Shown: in pieces, positions 62,593 through 64,000 of the stretch
Layout: each line of letters opens with the position of its first letter
How positions within the stretch are numbered: position 1 is the first letter of the stretch
From: Listeria goaensis
GTDB lineage: Bacteria; Bacillota; Bacilli; Lactobacillales; Listeriaceae
DNA: 64,000 nt
Reading direction: 5' to 3'
Assembly: GCF_900186125.1 (NCBI RefSeq)
Contig: NZ_FYBQ01000001.1
Span: 248,001 to 312,000, forward strand
The notes under the pieces: generated by a model
The model's database searches: none
Told to the model about the DNA's origin: nothing
The model's input: only the letters and a program-made list of their open reading frames with translations
Made by a program: the position numbers and the translations under genes

Positions 62593-63369
62593 ATGAAGGA
62601 TTATTTTTTTGGGGCTGAATATGAAATAAGTTCTGCCGGCGGAGAAACCGGTCAAGCTTTTGTTGCGAGAAAGGAAGACGAAAAATTCTTTTTAAAGAGG
62701 AATTCTTCGCCTTTTTTAGCTGCGCTCTCTGCTGAGAACATTGTTCCTAAACTTGTATGGACAAGACGTGTTGAAAATGGAGATGTTATTACAGCGCAAA
62801 AATGGGTCGAAGCTCATATTTTAGACGCAGATGAAATGATGGATAAACGCGTGGCACAACTTTTAAGTAAAATTCATCGCTCGAAGCCACTAAAAAAAAT
62901 GTTGCGGAAAATCGAGAACAGTTCTTTATCTTCTGAAAAAATGCTCGCGAATTTAAACAGCTTTAAGGAACAGTTTAACGACGCAGAAAATGTGGCCTAT
63001 ACATACCTTTTAGATCATGCTGAGCAAATAAATTCAGATGAGCTGGTCGTTTGTCACGGGGATATGAACCATAGCAACTGGATGATTTCCTTAAAAGACG
63101 AGCTCTATTTAGTTGATTGGGATTCCGCGATGCTTGCCGATCACGCAAGCGATTTAGCGATGCTCCTTTATCAATATATCTCACGAAATAAGTGGGGCGA
63201 GTGGCTAAGTGCATACGGAGAAGCATACTCGGAAAAACTGCACCACAAGTTAAAATGGTACGGTTTATGTCAGGCATTAACACGTATTTATGCGGCTAAT
63301 CTAGCCGAGCAAGAACGTTCAAAAGCGAGCGAGCTTTTAAAAGTAATCTTAGAAGATAATGAGGTGTAA
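62593..63369 (+). CDS. ytmP: Aminoglycoside phosphotransferase-fold protein (YtmP-like)
   Basis: A 258-residue protein of the APH/choline kinase fold. The catalytic loop [13 protein letters not shown] and the metal-binding LVDWDSAML are intact, and a Lys in FLKRNSS is suitable for ATP binding. It matches the YtmP group, which in Bacillus sits next to trmB (ytmQ) exactly as here. The natural substrate is unknown; it need not be an antibiotic-resistance enzyme. The start is ATG after AAAAAGGTG; an in-frame ATG 51 bases upstream lacks a ribosome-binding site. trmB begins 7 bases after its stop. Confidence 0.88.
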   Translation: MKDYFFGAEYEISSAGGETGQAFVARKEDEKFFLKRNSSPFLAALSAENIVPKLVWTRRVENGDVITAQKWVEAHILDADEMMDKRVAQLLSKIHRSKPLKKMLRKIENSSLSSEKMLANLNSFKEQFNDAENVAYTYLLDHAEQINSDELVVCHGDMNHSNWMISLKDELYLVDWDSAMLADHASDLAMLLYQYISRNKWGEWLSAYGEAYSEKLHHKLKWYGLCQALTRIYAANLAEQERSKASELLKVILEDNEV

Positions 63370-63376
63370 CCAATTC

Positions 63377-64000
63377 ATGCGTGTAAAGCATAAACCATGG
63401 GCGAAAGATAAATTGCTAAGCCATCCTGAAGTTTGCGTCGCAAATCCGGCTGACTTTAAAGGGAAGTGGCAAGAGCTTTTTGGCAATCAAAATCCCATTC
63501 ACATTGAAATCGGCTCAGGAAAAGGCCAATTTGTAAGCGGCATGGCTAAACAAAATCCGGAAATCAATTATATCGGCATTGAAGTCGTTGAAAGCGTACT
63601 TGTTGTTGCGCTTGATAAAGTATTAAATGCGGGCGTTTCAAACGCACGTCTATTGTCTGTTGACGGTGCAGCACTACTTGAATATTTTGAACCGGGCGAA
63701 GTGGCGCGAATTTATTTGAATTTTTCTGATCCATGGCCAAAAAAACGGCATACGAAGCGGCGCTTGACGAACCCGACCTTTTTAGATATTTATAAAGCGC
63801 TTTTGCCAACTGATGGTGAAATCCATTTTAAAACGGATAATCGTGGATTGTTTGAATATTCGCTCGTTGCATTTTCTGACTATGGCTTGCAACTAAGCTA
63901 TGTGTCACTCGATTTGCATGCCGACGAAATCAGCGACAATGTGATGACGGAATACGAAGAGAAATTTTCACAAAAAGGCTTTCCAATTTACCGTTTAGAA
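63377..64000 (+). CDS. trmB: tRNA (guanine-N7-)-methyltransferase, 3' end outside window
   Basis: The first 208 codons of TrmB, which methylates G46 of tRNAs using S-adenosylmethionine. The N-terminal [13 protein letters not shown], the SAM motif [12 protein letters not shown], the NYIGIEV segment and the signature [15 protein letters not shown] are present, followed by [12 protein letters not shown]. Family length is about 214 residues, so only a few codons are missing. The start follows GAGGTG, which overlaps the ytmP stop region, indicating a ytmP-trmB operon. Confidence 0.95.
   Translation, partial: MRVKHKPWAKDKLLSHPEVCVANPADFKGKWQELFGNQNPIHIEIGSGKGQFVSGMAKQNPEINYIGIEVVESVLVVALDKVLNAGVSNARLLSVDGAALLEYFEPGEVARIYLNFSDPWPKKRHTKRRLTNPTFLDIYKALLPTDGEIHFKTDNRGLFEYSLVAFSDYGLQLSYVSLDLHADEISDNVMTEYEEKFSQKGFPIYRLE

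Noticed and set aside
62593-63369. Aminoglycoside resistance gene
   Set aside because: The fold is shared, but size, neighbours (trmB) and sequence fit the housekeeping YtmP group; resistance is not supported.

Overview
The window is a low-to-moderate GC Firmicute chromosome, almost certainly Listeria sensu lato. The gene order pheT, ABC pair, MarR/MMPL pair, ung, rnhC, zapA, cvpA, polX, mutS2, trxA, uvrC, lysC matches what I recall of the lmo1222-lmo1235 block of L. monocytogenes. lexA/yneA/ynzC/tkt/yneF matches the lmo1302-1306 region, and the stretch from the ABC exporter pair near 24 kb to the MarR/MFS pair near 62 kb matches lmo1652 down to about lmo1617, read in reverse. The codon use looks richer in G+C than L. 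monocytogenes, which points to one of the higher-GC Listeria species. The species itself cannot be fixed from the sequence alone. No rRNA, tRNA, prophage, insertion sequence or CRISPR array was seen.

Layout. 0-9.5 kb: 3' end of pheT, a FtsX-type ABC exporter with a very long extracellular coiled coil, a MarR/MMPL exporter operon, and ung. 9.5-19.3 kb: rnhC (minus strand), then zapA-cvpA, polX-mutS2, trxA, uvrC-lysC. 19.4-23.4 kb: the SOS locus, with lexA divergent from yneA and three LexA boxes between or near them, then ynzC, tkt and yneF. 23.4-29.7 kb: an unrecognised protein, a short leader ORF with an attenuator, a heterodimeric ABC multidrug exporter (BmrCD type), ccdC, a lipoprotein and an acyltransferase. 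29.8-41.6 kb: sbcD-sbcC, a SWIM/SNF2 helicase with a stress-type protein, aconitase with a CcpC-like operator, a small membrane protein and tag. 41.7-46.5 kb (minus strand): an ABC-2 exporter and bifunctional adhE with a Rex-like site. 46.8-53.6 kb: trpEGDCFBA behind two tandem Trp-specific T-box riboswitches. 53.7-64 kb: small membrane protein, lipid II flippase-like protein, P-loop kinase, NAD(P)HX dehydratase, Nudix hydrolase, pepV, D-amino acid aminotransferase, a MarR/MFS drug efflux operon, a YtmP-like phosphotransferase and the start of trmB.

The main signals beyond routine annotation are these. (1) A 30-codon leader peptide followed by an intrinsic terminator lies directly upstream of the bmrCD-type genes, suggesting translation-coupled attenuation of a drug exporter. 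(2) A roughly 145-bp structured repeat occurs twice, each copy sitting between two copies of a terminator hairpin, as if an element had moved into terminators and duplicated them. (3) The trp operon has tandem T-boxes whose discriminator-pairing bases differ. (4) rnhC appears to have AUC where the family has its AUG start. (5) lysC has an internal ribosome-binding site and start for a regulatory subunit. (6) The order of conserved blocks breaks at lysC/lexA and near 23.4-24.0 kb relative to L. monocytogenes.
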